From: Gallionella sp.
GTDB lineage: Bacteria > Pseudomonadota > Gammaproteobacteria > Burkholderiales > Gallionellaceae
NCBI GenBank assembly: GCA_004298605.1
Contig: SCPW01000445.1
Location: 1 to 20,133 of the forward strand
DNA: 20,133 nucleotides
Direction of reading: 5' to 3'
In this document: positions 1 through 7,304 of the stretch, in pieces
Position numbering within the stretch: position 1 is the stretch's first letter
How the letters are laid out: each line of letters begins with the position of its first letter
The notes under the pieces: model-generated
Seen by the model: the letters and a program-made list of their open reading frames with translations, nothing else
What the model was told of the DNA's origin: nothing
The model's database searches: none
Translations under genes and position numbers: made by a program

Positions 1-97
1 CGACCAGCGTCAGAACGGTGGAAAAGACAATGCCCACCAGCGTGATGACCAGCCTGCCGCGCTCCTGAAATAGTATTCTGAATGCAAGCCACAACAT
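1..97 (-). CDS. ABC transporter permease, FtsX/MacB-like, N-terminal fragment
   Basis: Only the first 32 codons lie in the window; the gene runs off its left edge on the minus strand. The fragment starts MLWLAFRILFQERGRL and continues into a hydrophobic stretch (VITLVGIVFSTVLTLV). This pattern, a short cytoplasmic lead with basic residues followed by the first membrane helix, is typical of the N-terminus of FtsX-type permeases of MacB/DevC-like ABC exporters. There is no strong Shine-Dalgarno before the ATG at 97-95. It is divergent from the tRNA-Ala gene. The family call rests on 32 residues only, so the substrate cannot be inferred. Confidence 0.5.
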   Translation of the reverse strand, partial: MLWLAFRILFQERGRLVITLVGIVFSTVLTLV

Positions 98-311
98 AAT
101 CCGTGTGTTCCGGTGCAGTTAAGTTTCAGGCGCAAGCCCGTTAAGCGAAAACGGAATAACTGGTGCGCTTACCTCATCGCCAAAACCATTCCGTCCATTG
201 GCCGATGATAACAGCAAGAAGCATTTCCTTTTTGCCCGCCGCGCAGATTGTTTGCCCGCCCGCTTGCCACTTCCCCGGCGGGCCATTTGCGTTTAGGATA
301 ACACCTGTCGT

Positions 312-387
<76 letters not shown>

Positions 388-396
388 CCATTCATC

Positions 397-428
397 AAAA
401 CCCCAACCCTTATCGGTTGGGGTTTTTT
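397..428 (+). terminator. Rho-independent terminator of tRNA-Ala(CGC)
   Basis: A perfect 12-bp stem (397-408 with 415-426) closes a 6-nt CTTATC loop and runs into six T residues (423-428). It lies 10 bp after the tRNA CCA end and separates the tRNA from the following permease gene. Confidence 0.9.
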
Positions 429-486
429 GCCCGGAATTGCAAGCGTGTTTACCGGTCAACTCGCGGTAGGCTGTCGTGAGTTTGTG

Positions 487-522
487 AACCCCGGCATTTC
501 GAGATTACATCATGCTGGGGTT
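487..522 (+). other. Hairpin in the leader of the YbbP-like gene
   Basis: AACCCCGGCAT (487-497) pairs with ATGCTGGGGTT (512-522), 11 bp with one G-U pair and a 14-nt loop, 53 bp before the permease start codon. No T-tract follows, so it is not an obvious terminator. It could be a leader structure or a remnant repeat; nothing shows which. Confidence 0.35.
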
Positions 523-574
523 TGTTCATCGTCCCAGCCCGCGAACTACGAACCCTTCAACTGAGGTTTTCAGG

Positions 575-3103
575 ATGAATCTCCTCCGCCTCTCCCTCAA
601 CCTGTTGCGCCGCGACTGGCGCGCCGGGGAGTGGCGCGTGCTGCTGCTGGCGCTGGTGCTGGCGGTGGGCAGCCTCGCGACGGTCGGGCTGTTTGCCGAC
701 CGCGTGCGGCAGGCGTTGCAGCAGGAGGCGACCAGCCTGATCGGCGCGGATTTGCGCATCGTTTCGGCGCGCCCGCTGCCACCCGCTTATCGTGCTGCGG
801 CGCGGGCGCGCGGGCTGCGGACGGTGGAAAGCCGCGCGTTTTTGAGCATGGTGGCGCATCGCGGGCAGACGTTGCTTTCCGAGATACAGGCGGTGGAGGC
901 GGGTTATCCGTTGCGCGGCAAAATAGTGATTGATGATGGCGCGGGTTCAACCCCCTCCCTAACCCTCACCCCGCCCGGGGGAGGGGATGCTGTCAGTCGC
1001 GGCACGGTGTGGGTGGACGGGCGCTTGCTGCGCCGCCTCGATTTGCGTGTCGGCGACGAGGTCGGCATCGGCAAGCTGCGCTTCGCGGTGGCGGCGCGCA
1101 TCGTGCGCGACGTCGACCGGGCGGTCGGTTTTTACAGCTTCGCGCCGCGTGTGCTGATGAACGGCGACGACCTCGCCGCGACCGGTCTGCTCCAGGAAGG
1201 CAGCCGCATCGTTTACCGGCTGATGGTCGCGGGCGAGGCGCGGCAGATCGAGGCGTTGCGCGACGGGTTGAAGCCGGGCTTGTCGGATGGCGAGAAGCTG
1301 GAAGACGTGCGCGATGCGCGGCCGGAAATCCGAACCGCGCTGGAGCGCGCCGAACATTTCCTCGGCCTCGCCGCGCTGACTGCGGCGATTCTCGCGGGTG
1401 CGGCGATGGCGCTGGCGGCGCGGCGTTTCGTGCTGCGCCACCTGGATACTTGCGCGATGATGCGCTGCCTCGGCGCGCGGCAGGGGCAGGTGCTGCGCCT
1501 GTTCCTCTACCAGTTCCTGCTGCTCGGCGCGGTCGCGGCGCTGCTCGGTTGCGCGCTGGGCTATGCCACGCAGGCGGCGCTGGCCGGATTCATCGAAACG
1601 GTGCGCGATGCGGAACTGCCTCAACCTTCTGTGTTGCCCGCGATCAAGAGCGCGGCCAGCGGTTTTGCGCTGCTGCTCGGTTTCGCCTTCCTGCCGTTGC
1701 TGCAATTGCGCAGCGTGTCGCCGCTGCGCGTGCTGCGCCGCGAACTGGGCGCGCCGCAGGCGAACGCCGTGCTGGCTTATGGCCTCGCCGTGCTGGCGTT
1801 GGCGGGATTGTTTCTGTGGCATTCCGGCTCGGCCAGACTGGGGTTCACGATGCTGGGCGGGCTGCTCGCGGGGCTGCTGTGTTTCGGCCTGCTGGCCTGG
1901 CTGTTGCTGCGCGGGCTGGCGCGCTATTCGCTCCGCTTTCGCGCACAGGTGCGGCACGCGCTCAACAATCTGGCGCGGCATGGGCGCGATTCCGCGCTGC
2001 AAGTGGTGGCGCTCGGTTTGGGCGGCATGGCGTTGCTGCTGCTGACGCTGGTGCGCGGCGACCTGCTGCAAAGCTGGCAAGGCAAGCTGCCGCCGGATGC
2101 GCCGAACCGCTTTATTTTAAACATCCAGCCGGACCAGCAGCAGGCGGTGCCCGATTTCTTTGCGCGCCAATCTTTGCCGCGACCGCAGTTGCTGCCGATG
2201 GTGCGCGGGCGATTGGTCGCCATCAACGCCGCGCCCGTCAACGGCGACAGCTATGCCGACCCGCGCGCCCGCGATCTGGTGGAGCGCGAATTCAACCTTT
2301 CTTACGCGGAAGAGATGCCGGCATGGAACGAGCTGGTGAGCGGCAGTTGGTGGCATATCAGAGGGCGGAAGACAGAAGACAGAGTGCAGAAAGACCGGGC
2401 GCAGTTGTCGGTCGAAGAAGGCATCGCCGGCAGGCTCGGCATCCGCCTCGGCGACGAGCTCACCTACGATGTGGCGGGCAGCCGCTTCACCGCGCGGGTG
2501 GCCAATCTGCGCAAGGTGCAATGGGATTCGATGAAGGTGAATTTCTTCGTGATCGCCACGCCGGAACTGCTCGGGGATTATCCGGTGAGCTATATCGCCA
2601 GTTTTTACCTGCCGCCGGACAAGATGCGCGCGGGCGACCAACTGGCGCGGGAATTCCCCAACCTGCTGGTGATCGACACCGGCGCGATGATCGGGCAGGT
2701 GCGCGGCATCATGGAGCAGATCGCGCAGGCCGTCGGCGTGATATTTCTGTTCACCTTGCTGAGCGGCTTCGCGGTGCTGTATGCCGCGCTGCTCGCCACG
2801 CGGGACGAGCGTGTCAACGAGGCGGCGATCCTGCGCACTTTAGGCGCAAGCAGCCGTTACTTGCGGCGTTTGCACCTTTCCGAATTTGCCGTGCTGGGAT
2901 TGCTGAGCGGCCTGTCCGCCTCTGCCGGCGCGGTGCTGCTGGGCTGGGTGCTGGCGCGTTTTGTTTTGGAAATCCCGTATCGGGCGAGCGTCATCATCTG
3001 GCCGATAGGTGCGCTGGGCGGAATGCTGGTGGTGATGCTGGCGGGATGGCTGGGTACGCGGCGGCTGGCCGTGCTGCCGCCGCTGGTGATCTTGCGCGAG
3101 TAG
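575..3103 (+). CDS. ybbP: FtsX-family ABC transporter permease, YbbP-like
   Basis: This 842-residue inner-membrane protein has the YbbP architecture: one N-terminal helix (about residues 22-42), a large periplasmic domain, a cluster of helices in the middle, a second periplasmic domain, and a C-terminal FtsX block of three helices containing the conserved ERVNEAAILRTLGAS segment. YbbP works with the ATPase YbbA and is thought to be a MacB-like, non-canonical ABC system acting on envelope substrates; no ATPase gene is next to it here. The start ATG at 575 is chosen because TGAGG lies 8 nt upstream and MNLLRLSLNLLRRDWRAGEW is the expected N-terminus; an in-frame ATG at 512 has no such site. The protein is somewhat longer than E. 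coli YbbP (about 804 residues), partly because two repeat-like segments are read in frame (951-986 and 2368-2384). Confidence 0.85.
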   Translation: MNLLRLSLNLLRRDWRAGEWRVLLLALVLAVGSLATVGLFADRVRQALQQEATSLIGADLRIVSARPLPPAYRAAARARGLRTVESRAFLSMVAHRGQTLLSEIQAVEAGYPLRGKIVIDDGAGSTPSLTLTPPGGGDAVSRGTVWVDGRLLRRLDLRVGDEVGIGKLRFAVAARIVRDVDRAVGFYSFAPRVLMNGDDLAATGLLQEGSRIVYRLMVAGEARQIEALRDGLKPGLSDGEKLEDVRDARPEIRTALERAEHFLGLAALTAAILAGAAMALAARRFVLRHLDTCAMMRCLGARQGQVLRLFLYQFLLLGAVAALLGCALGYATQAALAGFIETVRDAELPQPSVLPAIKSAASGFALLLGFAFLPLLQLRSVSPLRVLRRELGAPQANAVLAYGLAVLALAGLFLWHSGSARLGFTMLGGLLAGLLCFGLLAWLLLRGLARYSLRFRAQVRHALNNLARHGRDSALQVVALGLGGMALLLLTLVRGDLLQSWQGKLPPDAPNRFILNIQPDQQQAVPDFFARQSLPRPQLLPMVRGRLVAINAAPVNGDSYADPRARDLVEREFNLSYAEEMPAWNELVSGSWWHIRGRKTEDRVQKDRAQLSVEEGIAGRLGIRLGDELTYDVAGSRFTARVANLRKVQWDSMKVNFFVIATPELLGDYPVSYIASFYLPPDKMRAGDQLAREFPNLLVIDTGAMIGQVRGIMEQIAQAVGVIFLFTLLSGFAVLYAALLATRDERVNEAAILRTLGASSRYLRRLHLSEFAVLGLLSGLSASAGAVLLGWVLARFVLEIPYRASVIIWPIGALGGMLVVMLAGWLGTRRLAVLPPLVILRE
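951..986 (+). repeat. C/G-rich dispersed-type repeat read in frame inside ybbP
   Basis: The stretch has the form CCCCCTCCCTAACCCTCACC followed by a G-rich arm ending GGGGGAGGGG. CCCCTCC (952-958) pairs with GGAGGGG (980-986). It looks like the C-tract/G-tract hairpin repeats that usually lie between genes in proteobacteria. Here it encodes SLTLTPPGGG in the first periplasmic domain without breaking the frame. Confidence 0.55.
2368..2384 (+). repeat. GAAGACA direct repeat read in frame inside ybbP
   Basis: GAAGACAGAAGACAGAG is a purine-rich 7-bp tandem repeat (GAAGACA twice) continuing into TGCAGAAAGACC. It encodes KTEDRVQKDR, a charged and atypical insertion before the conserved SVEEGIAGRLGIRLGDELT segment. 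Its base composition differs from the flanking GC-rich coding sequence. Confidence 0.5.
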
Positions 3104-3146
3104 AAGCGGGGGAAAGGTAGGGTGGGCAAAGCCCGCGCGGAGGGCT

Positions 3147-3197
3147 AACGGGCATGGCAAATTGTCACCCCCGATAATGAAACTCGCCATGCCCGTT
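3147..3197. repeat. 12-bp perfect inverted repeat between convergent genes
   Basis: AACGGGCATGGC (3147-3158) is perfectly repeated in inverse orientation as GCCATGCCCGTT (3186-3197) with a 27-bp spacer. It lies between the convergent permease and calcium-loop genes. It has no clean T-tract, so a terminator role is only possible. The preceding GGTAGGGTGGGCAAAGCCCG (3117-3136) resembles common proteobacterial intergenic repeats. Confidence 0.5.
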
Positions 3198-3228
3198 TCC
3201 CTCTCCTCAATCCTCTCCCGCAAGCGGG

Positions 3229-3267
3229 CGAGGAGGCAAACGAATCGCTGCGCGAGTTTCACATTAA
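3229..3267 (-). repeat. 39-bp dispersed repeat, copy 1
   Basis: Read on the minus strand, this segment matches 17207-17245 on the plus strand over 39 bp with about four differences, sharing the core GTGAAACTCGCGCAGCGAT. It supplies the TAA stop codon of the calcium-loop gene. It continues on its far side into a C-tract/G-tract hairpin (about 3211-3233, CCTCTCCCGC/GCGGGCGAGG). Confidence 0.75.
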
Positions 3268-4391
3268 ACGACCAGATCAACTTGCTGCAACGTTCCCGCG
3301 CTGCCGTCTTCGTGTAAATAAACACCGCTGCTGCGCACCTGCCCCCGCAAATCATTTGCGGAATTTTTCAGGTCGAACGGGGTTGCGACATTGCCGAGGT
3401 AAAGCGCGCCGACGTTGCGTTTTGCCAGGGCGCTGAGCGTGTCTTTTCCGGCGGTGTCCTTGCTCCATACCTGTAGTCTGGAATAGACGGCATCGTTTTC
3501 ATCTATCCAGTTGTTGCTGTCGCCGTCGTAAGCGGACAAATCGGAAAAACCGTTTCCGCTTTGTGTGCCAAACAGTTCCGAGCCATTGTCTATGACGCCG
3601 TTGGCGTTTCTGTCCAGAGCCAGAAATCCGCTTCCGGCCCCGACGAAGGATATTTCTTCGGCATTGCCGTCGCTGTCGAGGTCGAAGCCGAATTTTGTGT
3701 CGGTAAGCTGGGCTGCCGTACCGTTGAAATTGATGACCAGAGGGTCTTTTTTTACCCCATCGCCTTCGCGTATGGACAGGTTGGTTTCCCGGAAAAATTC
3801 CCGCTTCATCTCTATCGCGAGATCGAACTGTATTTCCTTGCCGTCGGATGTCTTGATGATGCCTCGGGCGGTAAAGGTGGTCAGCTCGGACTCGCGGATC
3901 GTCTCGTGCCTGTCATACTCGATCCCCCAGCCCTGGCGCTGGTTTTGGGCTGGGGTCTGGTTTGCCCGGGCGGCTTCGGCGGCTTGCTGCGCGGTTTTTT
4001 GGGACTGCACTTGAGCATCGCTCAGCTTCATCTCATTCGGGTTGAATAACTTGACTTTTTGCCCGGTGAGTGCCTCGATCAAACTGATGAGCAGCAGCAT
4101 TTTCGGGTCGTTGCTTGCCTGATTTTCCGCATCTTCCGCTTCGGCGGCGGCCTGGGCATTGGCGGTGGCCTGGGCATTGGCAAAAACCTGGGCATCGGCG
4201 GCCGCTTGTTTGCCGGCGGCGGATATCGTCGCCGCGGTCGATCGGATTGCGGCGGCTCTGTTTTCGGTGGCGCGGCCTTCAAAATCGGGGCGCTGCTGGC
4301 CAATCCAAGCGCGCAGGGATTCTTCGACAGTGACTTGTTTCGAGCTTGCATGCTGGCCAGCCAGGCCGATGTCCGAATGTTCGATTTTCAT
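3264..4391 (-). CDS. Calcium-loop protein of unknown function, predicted sigma-28 regulon
   Basis: I do not recognise a named family for this 375-residue protein. It has no signal peptide or membrane helix. The N-terminal third is Ala/Gln-rich and probably helical, with tandem hexads near residues 67-84 (AQVFAN, AQATAN, AQAAAE). Residues 96-120 form a short hydrophobic segment followed by KVKLFNPNE. The C-terminal half has three Asp-rich loops of the EF-hand/dockerin or VCBS kind at about 237-248 (DLDSDGNAEEIS), 260-271 (DRNANGVIDNGS) and 289-300 (DGDSNNWIDEND), which suggests calcium binding. It is monocistronic. A strong match to the flagellar sigma-28 promoter lies at 4422-4448, and GAGAG precedes the ATG. 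A motility- or surface-related role is inferred from that promoter only. Confidence 0.8.
   Translation of the reverse strand: MKIEHSDIGLAGQHASSKQVTVEESLRAWIGQQRPDFEGRATENRAAAIRSTAATISAAGKQAAADAQVFANAQATANAQAAAEAEDAENQASNDPKMLLLISLIEALTGQKVKLFNPNEMKLSDAQVQSQKTAQQAAEAARANQTPAQNQRQGWGIEYDRHETIRESELTTFTARGIIKTSDGKEIQFDLAIEMKREFFRETNLSIREGDGVKKDPLVINFNGTAAQLTDTKFGFDLDSDGNAEEISFVGAGSGFLALDRNANGVIDNGSELFGTQSGNGFSDLSAYDGDSNNWIDENDAVYSRLQVWSKDTAGKDTLSALAKRNVGALYLGNVATPFDLKNSANDLRGQVRSSGVYLHEDGSAGTLQQVDLVV
4151..4204 (-). repeat. 18-bp tandem repeat inside the calcium-loop gene
   Basis: Three 18-bp units begin at 4151, 4169 and 4187, each starting CCTGGGCATTGGC or a one-base variant. They encode the alanine-rich hexads in the N-terminal part of the protein. 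Being a multiple of three, the unit number could change without a frameshift. Confidence 0.7.
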
Positions 4392-4421
4392 GATGTTGTC
4401 TCTCAGTGGCGCCTTGAGTGT

Positions 4422-4448
4422 TTATCGGCATAAACCCGGCCACCTTTA
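4422..4448 (-). promoter_or_regulatory. Sigma-28 (FliA) promoter
   Basis: On the minus strand TAAAGGTG (4448-4441), an 11-bp spacer and GCCGATAA (4429-4422) match the E. coli FliA consensus TAAAGTTT-N11-GCCGATAA: 6 of 8 in the -35, 8 of 8 in the -10, and exact spacing. Transcription would start about 25 nt before the ATG at 4391, leaving room for the GAGAG ribosome site. Confidence 0.8.
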
Positions 4449-4537
4449 GCGCCAGAATGCGGCGGGTCTGCCGCTGATAACAATAATCTGGCGGTATTGC
4501 GTTGGCCCGGACGTTTCGGGCAGCGCGCTTTTTGGGG

Positions 4538-4567
4538 TTGAGCAACAACCCCGTTCAAGGGTAGAAT
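4538..4567 (+). promoter_or_regulatory. Sigma-70-type promoter of rpsO
   Basis: TTGAGC (4538-4543) and TAGAAT (4562-4567) are separated by 18 bp and lie just upstream of the rpsO ribosome-binding site. Both hexamers are close to consensus. Confidence 0.6.
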
Positions 4568-4596
4568 GCCGAACTTTTTTTAGGAGTGTAAAACCA

Positions 4597-4866
4597 ATGG
4601 CAATTACCGCCGCGCAAAAAGCGCAAATCGTTACCGACTTTCAACGCGCCAAGAGCGACACGGGCTCCCCCGAAGTGCAAGTGGCCTTGATCACTGCACG
4701 CATCGCTTACCTGACCGAGCATTTCAAGGATAATGTCAAGGATCACCATTCGCGCCGCGGCCTGCTGCGCCTGGTGAGCCGCCGCCGCAAGCTGCTCGAT
4801 TACCTCAAGAGCAAGAACGATGCGGCTTATCGCGCGCTGATCCAACGCCTGGAAATTCGCAAGTAA
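4597..4866 (+). CDS. rpsO: 30S ribosomal protein S15 (uS15)
   Basis: This 89-residue protein has the standard S15 length and hallmarks: the N-terminal [23 protein letters not shown] helix-loop, then [28 protein letters not shown] and the closing [13 protein letters not shown]15 binds 16S rRNA early in assembly of the 30S platform. AGGAG (4582-4586) lies 10 nt before the ATG. The order rpsO-pnp is conserved across proteobacteria and is kept here, with a stable hairpin in the 101-bp gap. In E. coli S15 represses its own translation through the mRNA leader; I did not find a clear equivalent pseudoknot here. Confidence 0.97.
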   Translation: MAITAAQKAQIVTDFQRAKSDTGSPEVQVALITARIAYLTEHFKDNVKDHHSRRGLLRLVSRRRKLLDYLKSKNDAAYRALIQRLEIRK

Positions 4867-4880
4867 TAATCTGTCATTCA

Positions 4881-4915
4881 GCGGGTCGCTTATGCGGCCC
4901 GCGTTGTTTTGTCTT
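4881..4915 (+). terminator. Intercistronic rpsO-pnp hairpin
   Basis: GCGGGTCGC (4881-4889) pairs with GCGGCCCGC (4894-4902) around a TTAT loop, with one G-U pair, followed by a T-rich tract (GTTGTTTTGTCTT). In E. coli this interval holds the rpsO attenuator and the RNase III site through which PNPase autoregulates. The position and form agree with such a role, which is inferred. Confidence 0.65.
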
Positions 4916-4967
4916 GTCACAATGCATGGCGTGATTGCGCGCCATGCCATTCACAGAGAGGTCTATC

Positions 4968-7085
4968 TTGAGTCACTATAAAAAAACAATAGCGTACGGC
5001 AACCATCAACTCACGCTGGAAACCGGCGAGATCGCGCGCCAAGCCAGCGGCGCGGTGATGGTCAGCCTGGATGACACGGTGGTGCTGGTTACCGTGGTCG
5101 GCAGGAAAGATGCCAAGCCCGAACAGGATTTTTTCCCGCTTACTGTGGATTATCAAGAAAGAACTTACGCTGCGGGCAAGATTCCAGGCGGTTTTTTCAA
5201 GCGTGAAGGCCGCCCCAGCGAAAAGGAAGTTTTGACCAGCCGGCTGATCGATCGCCCGTTGCGCCCGTTGTTCCCGGAAAGTTTTTACAACGAAGTGCAG
5301 ATCGTCGCGACAGTCATGTCTTCGGATAACGAGATCGACTCCGATATTCCCGCCATGATCGGCGCGTCCGCCGCGCTGGCGCTGTCCGGCATCCCGTTCG
5401 ACGGCCCGATCGGCGCGGCGCGCGTGGGTTACGCCAACGGCCAATATTTGCTCAACCCGACCGCTACCGAACTTTTGACTTCGCAAATGGATTTGGTCGT
5501 CGCCGGCACGGAACGCGCCGTGCAGATGGTGGAATCGGAAGCGCAGCAATTGTCCGAAGAAGTGATGCTGGGCGCGGTGATGTTCGGACACGAGCAAATG
5601 CAAGCCGTGATTGGAGCGATCAATGAGATGGCCGATGCGGTCGGTGCTCCCGCCTGGGATTGGACCGCGCCAGCCAAAGATGAAGCGCTGATCGCACGGA
5701 TTGCCGAACTGGCCGATGCACCGCTGCAACAGGCTTACGCGATCCGCTCCAAACAAGCGCGCACCGATGCGGTGGCCGCGATTCACGACAAAGTGATGGC
5801 CGCAGTGATTACGCCAGAATCGCCTGCCGGCCAAAAAAATCACGTCAACGATTTATTCAGCGCACTGGAAGCCAAAATTGTTCGCGGCCAAATCTTGAGC
5901 GGCGAGCCGCGCATCGACGGCCGCGATACGCGCACCGTGCGCCCGATCACGATCCGCAATGGTGTATTGCCACGCACCCACGGTTCCTCTTTGTTTACAC
6001 GCGGCGAAACGCAAGCCATCGTTGTGGCGACGTTGGGTAGTATGCGCGATTCCCAGAAGATAGACGCACTGCAAGGCGAATACACCGACCGCTTTATGCT
6101 GCACTACAACTTCCCGCCATATTCCACCGGTGAAACCGGTCGCGTGGGTACGCCCAAGCGCCGCGAAATCGGCCATGGCCGATTGGCCAAGCGCGCGCTG
6201 GTCGCGGTGTTGCCCAGCGAAGAAGATTTCGGCTATGCCATCCGCGTGGTATCGGAAATCACCGAATCGAATGGCTCTAGCTCGATGGCTTCGGTATGCG
6301 GCGGTTGTTTGTCGCTGATGGACGCCGGTGTGCCGCTGAAGGCGCATGTGGCGGGTATCGCCATGGGGCTGATTAAAGAAGGTAACCGCTTTGCCGTGCT
6401 GACCGATATTCTGGGCGATGAAGATCACCTGGGCGATATGGACTTCAAGGTGGCCGGTAGCGAAACGGGCGTCACCGCACTGCAAATGGACATCAAGATC
6501 AACGGCATCACACGCGACATCATGCAAGCCGCGCTGATCCAGGCCCGCGAAGGCCGTATGCACATCCTCGGCCTGATGAAACAAGCCATGCCGCAGGCGC
6601 GCACCGAAGTATCCGATTTTGCGCCGCGCATGATCAAGATGAAAATCAACCCCGAAAAAATCCGCGACGTGATCGGCAAGGGTGGCGCCGTGATCCGTGC
6701 CCTGACCGAAGAAACCGGCACAACCATCGACATCGACGACAGCGGCAATATCACCATCGCTTGCGTGAGCGGCGAAGCTGGTGAATTGGCCAGGAAACGC
6801 ATCGAAGATATCGTGGCAGACGTGGAGGTCGGCAAGATTTACGAAGGCCCCGTGGTCAAGTTGCTCGACTTTGGCGCGCTGGTAAATGTGTTGCCGGGCA
6901 AAGATGGCCTGTTGCACATTTCACAGATTGCCCACGAACGTGTCAACAGCGTATCGGATCACCTCAAGGAAGGCCAGATTGTGCGCGTGAAAGTGCTGGA
7001 AGTGGACGATAAAGGACGCATGAAGCTGAGCATGAAAGTATTGCTGCCATCACCTGAAGGCAGGCCTGCGCACGCCGCCGAGTAA
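4968..7085 (+). CDS. pnp: Polyribonucleotide nucleotidyltransferase (PNPase)
   Basis: PNPase degrades RNA 3'-to-5' by phosphorolysis, as a trimer and in the degradosome. This 705-residue protein (E. coli: 711) has two RNase PH domains, then a KH domain with the GKGG loop at 570-573 and a C-terminal S1 domain (about 615-690, [19 protein letters not shown]). The active-site triad lies at D486, D492 and K494 ([10 protein letters not shown]). Conserved [14 protein letters not shown] and RPLRPLF are present. I chose a TTG start at 4968 because AGAGAGG (4955-4961) is 6 nt upstream and [20 protein letters not shown] is the expected N-terminus. An in-frame ATG at 4944 has no good ribosome site. Confidence 0.97.
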   Translation: MSHYKKTIAYGNHQLTLETGEIARQASGAVMVSLDDTVVLVTVVGRKDAKPEQDFFPLTVDYQERTYAAGKIPGGFFKREGRPSEKEVLTSRLIDRPLRPLFPESFYNEVQIVATVMSSDNEIDSDIPAMIGASAALALSGIPFDGPIGAARVGYANGQYLLNPTATELLTSQMDLVVAGTERAVQMVESEAQQLSEEVMLGAVMFGHEQMQAVIGAINEMADAVGAPAWDWTAPAKDEALIARIAELADAPLQQAYAIRSKQARTDAVAAIHDKVMAAVITPESPAGQKNHVNDLFSALEAKIVRGQILSGEPRIDGRDTRTVRPITIRNGVLPRTHGSSLFTRGETQAIVVATLGSMRDSQKIDALQGEYTDRFMLHYNFPPYSTGETGRVGTPKRREIGHGRLAKRALVAVLPSEEDFGYAIRVVSEITESNGSSSMASVCGGCLSLMDAGVPLKAHVAGIAMGLIKEGNRFAVLTDILGDEDHLGDMDFKVAGSETGVTALQMDIKINGITRDIMQAALIQAREGRMHILGLMKQAMPQARTEVSDFAPRMIKMKINPEKIRDVIGKGGAVIRALTEETGTTIDIDDSGNITIACVSGEAGELARKRIEDIVADVEVGKIYEGPVVKLLDFGALVNVLPGKDGLLHISQIAHERVNSVSDHLKEGQIVRVKVLEVDDKGRMKLSMKVLLPSPEGRPAHAAE

Positions 7086-7100
7086 TCCGCGATACAGAAC

Positions 7101-7134
7101 AAAAAAGCCCCGCCGGTTCCGGCGGGGCTTTTTT
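7101..7134 (+). terminator. Rho-independent terminator of pnp
   Basis: A long GC-rich stem (AAGCCCCGCC / GGCGGGGCTT around GGTTCC) flanked by A6 and T6 lies 15 bp after the pnp stop. The flanking A- and T-runs would make it work in both directions, fitting the convergent arrangement with dksA. Confidence 0.92.
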
Positions 7135-7180
7135 GTTGCGGCTACTATCCGAAGGCTCCGACATAACCTAAAGGTTGGTC

Positions 7181-7224
7181 TTCGCCGAAAACAAATAGCC
7201 AAGATTACCTGGCTATTTGCTTTT
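7181..7224 (-). terminator. Second, distal copy of the dksA terminator
   Basis: This 44-bp block copies 7261-7304 with six differences, offset by exactly 80 bp. It forms a hairpin whose arms are 7188-7203 and 7208-7223. In minus-strand RNA every pair is kept (two pairs as U-G), and the hairpin is followed by a U-tract. It would act as a back-up terminator for dksA read-through. Confidence 0.7.
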
Positions 7225-7234
7225 GGTTACGGCA

Positions 7235-7257
7235 TAACATGCGCTACGCACATGTTA
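7235..7257. repeat. 7-bp inverted repeat between the two dksA terminators
   Basis: TAACATG (7235-7241) and CATGTTA (7251-7257) flank a 9-nt loop in the spacer between the two terminator copies. Its function is not apparent; it resembles short intergenic palindromes. Confidence 0.4.
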
Positions 7258-7260
7258 GCC

Positions 7261-7304
7261 TTCGCCGAAAACAGATAGCCAAAATTATTTGGCTATCTGT
7301 TTTT
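7261..7304 (-). terminator. Proximal dksA terminator, overlapping the stop codon
   Basis: A perfect 16-bp stem (7268-7283 with 7288-7303) with a 4-nt loop. Its 5' arm in the minus-strand RNA encodes the last dksA codons and the TAA stop sits at the loop. A run of U follows on the minus strand, and the A/T symmetry suggests activity on both strands. Confidence 0.85.

Noticed and set aside
959..3120. Very long open frames in other frames and on the opposite strand of the permease gene (up to about 700 codons)
   Set aside because: They have arginine/alanine/glutamine-rich low-complexity translations, no ribosome site, and overlap a gene with clear family features. They result from GC-rich codon bias.
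4935..4967. Upstream starts for pnp (TTG at 4935, ATG at 4944)
   Set aside because: They lack a ribosome site, while AGAGAGG precedes the TTG at 4968 by 6 nt and gives the N-terminus expected of PNPase.
5853..6917. 354-codon antisense frame inside pnp
   Set aside because: It is His/Gln-rich without domains and is fully covered by PNPase; a shadow of codon usage.
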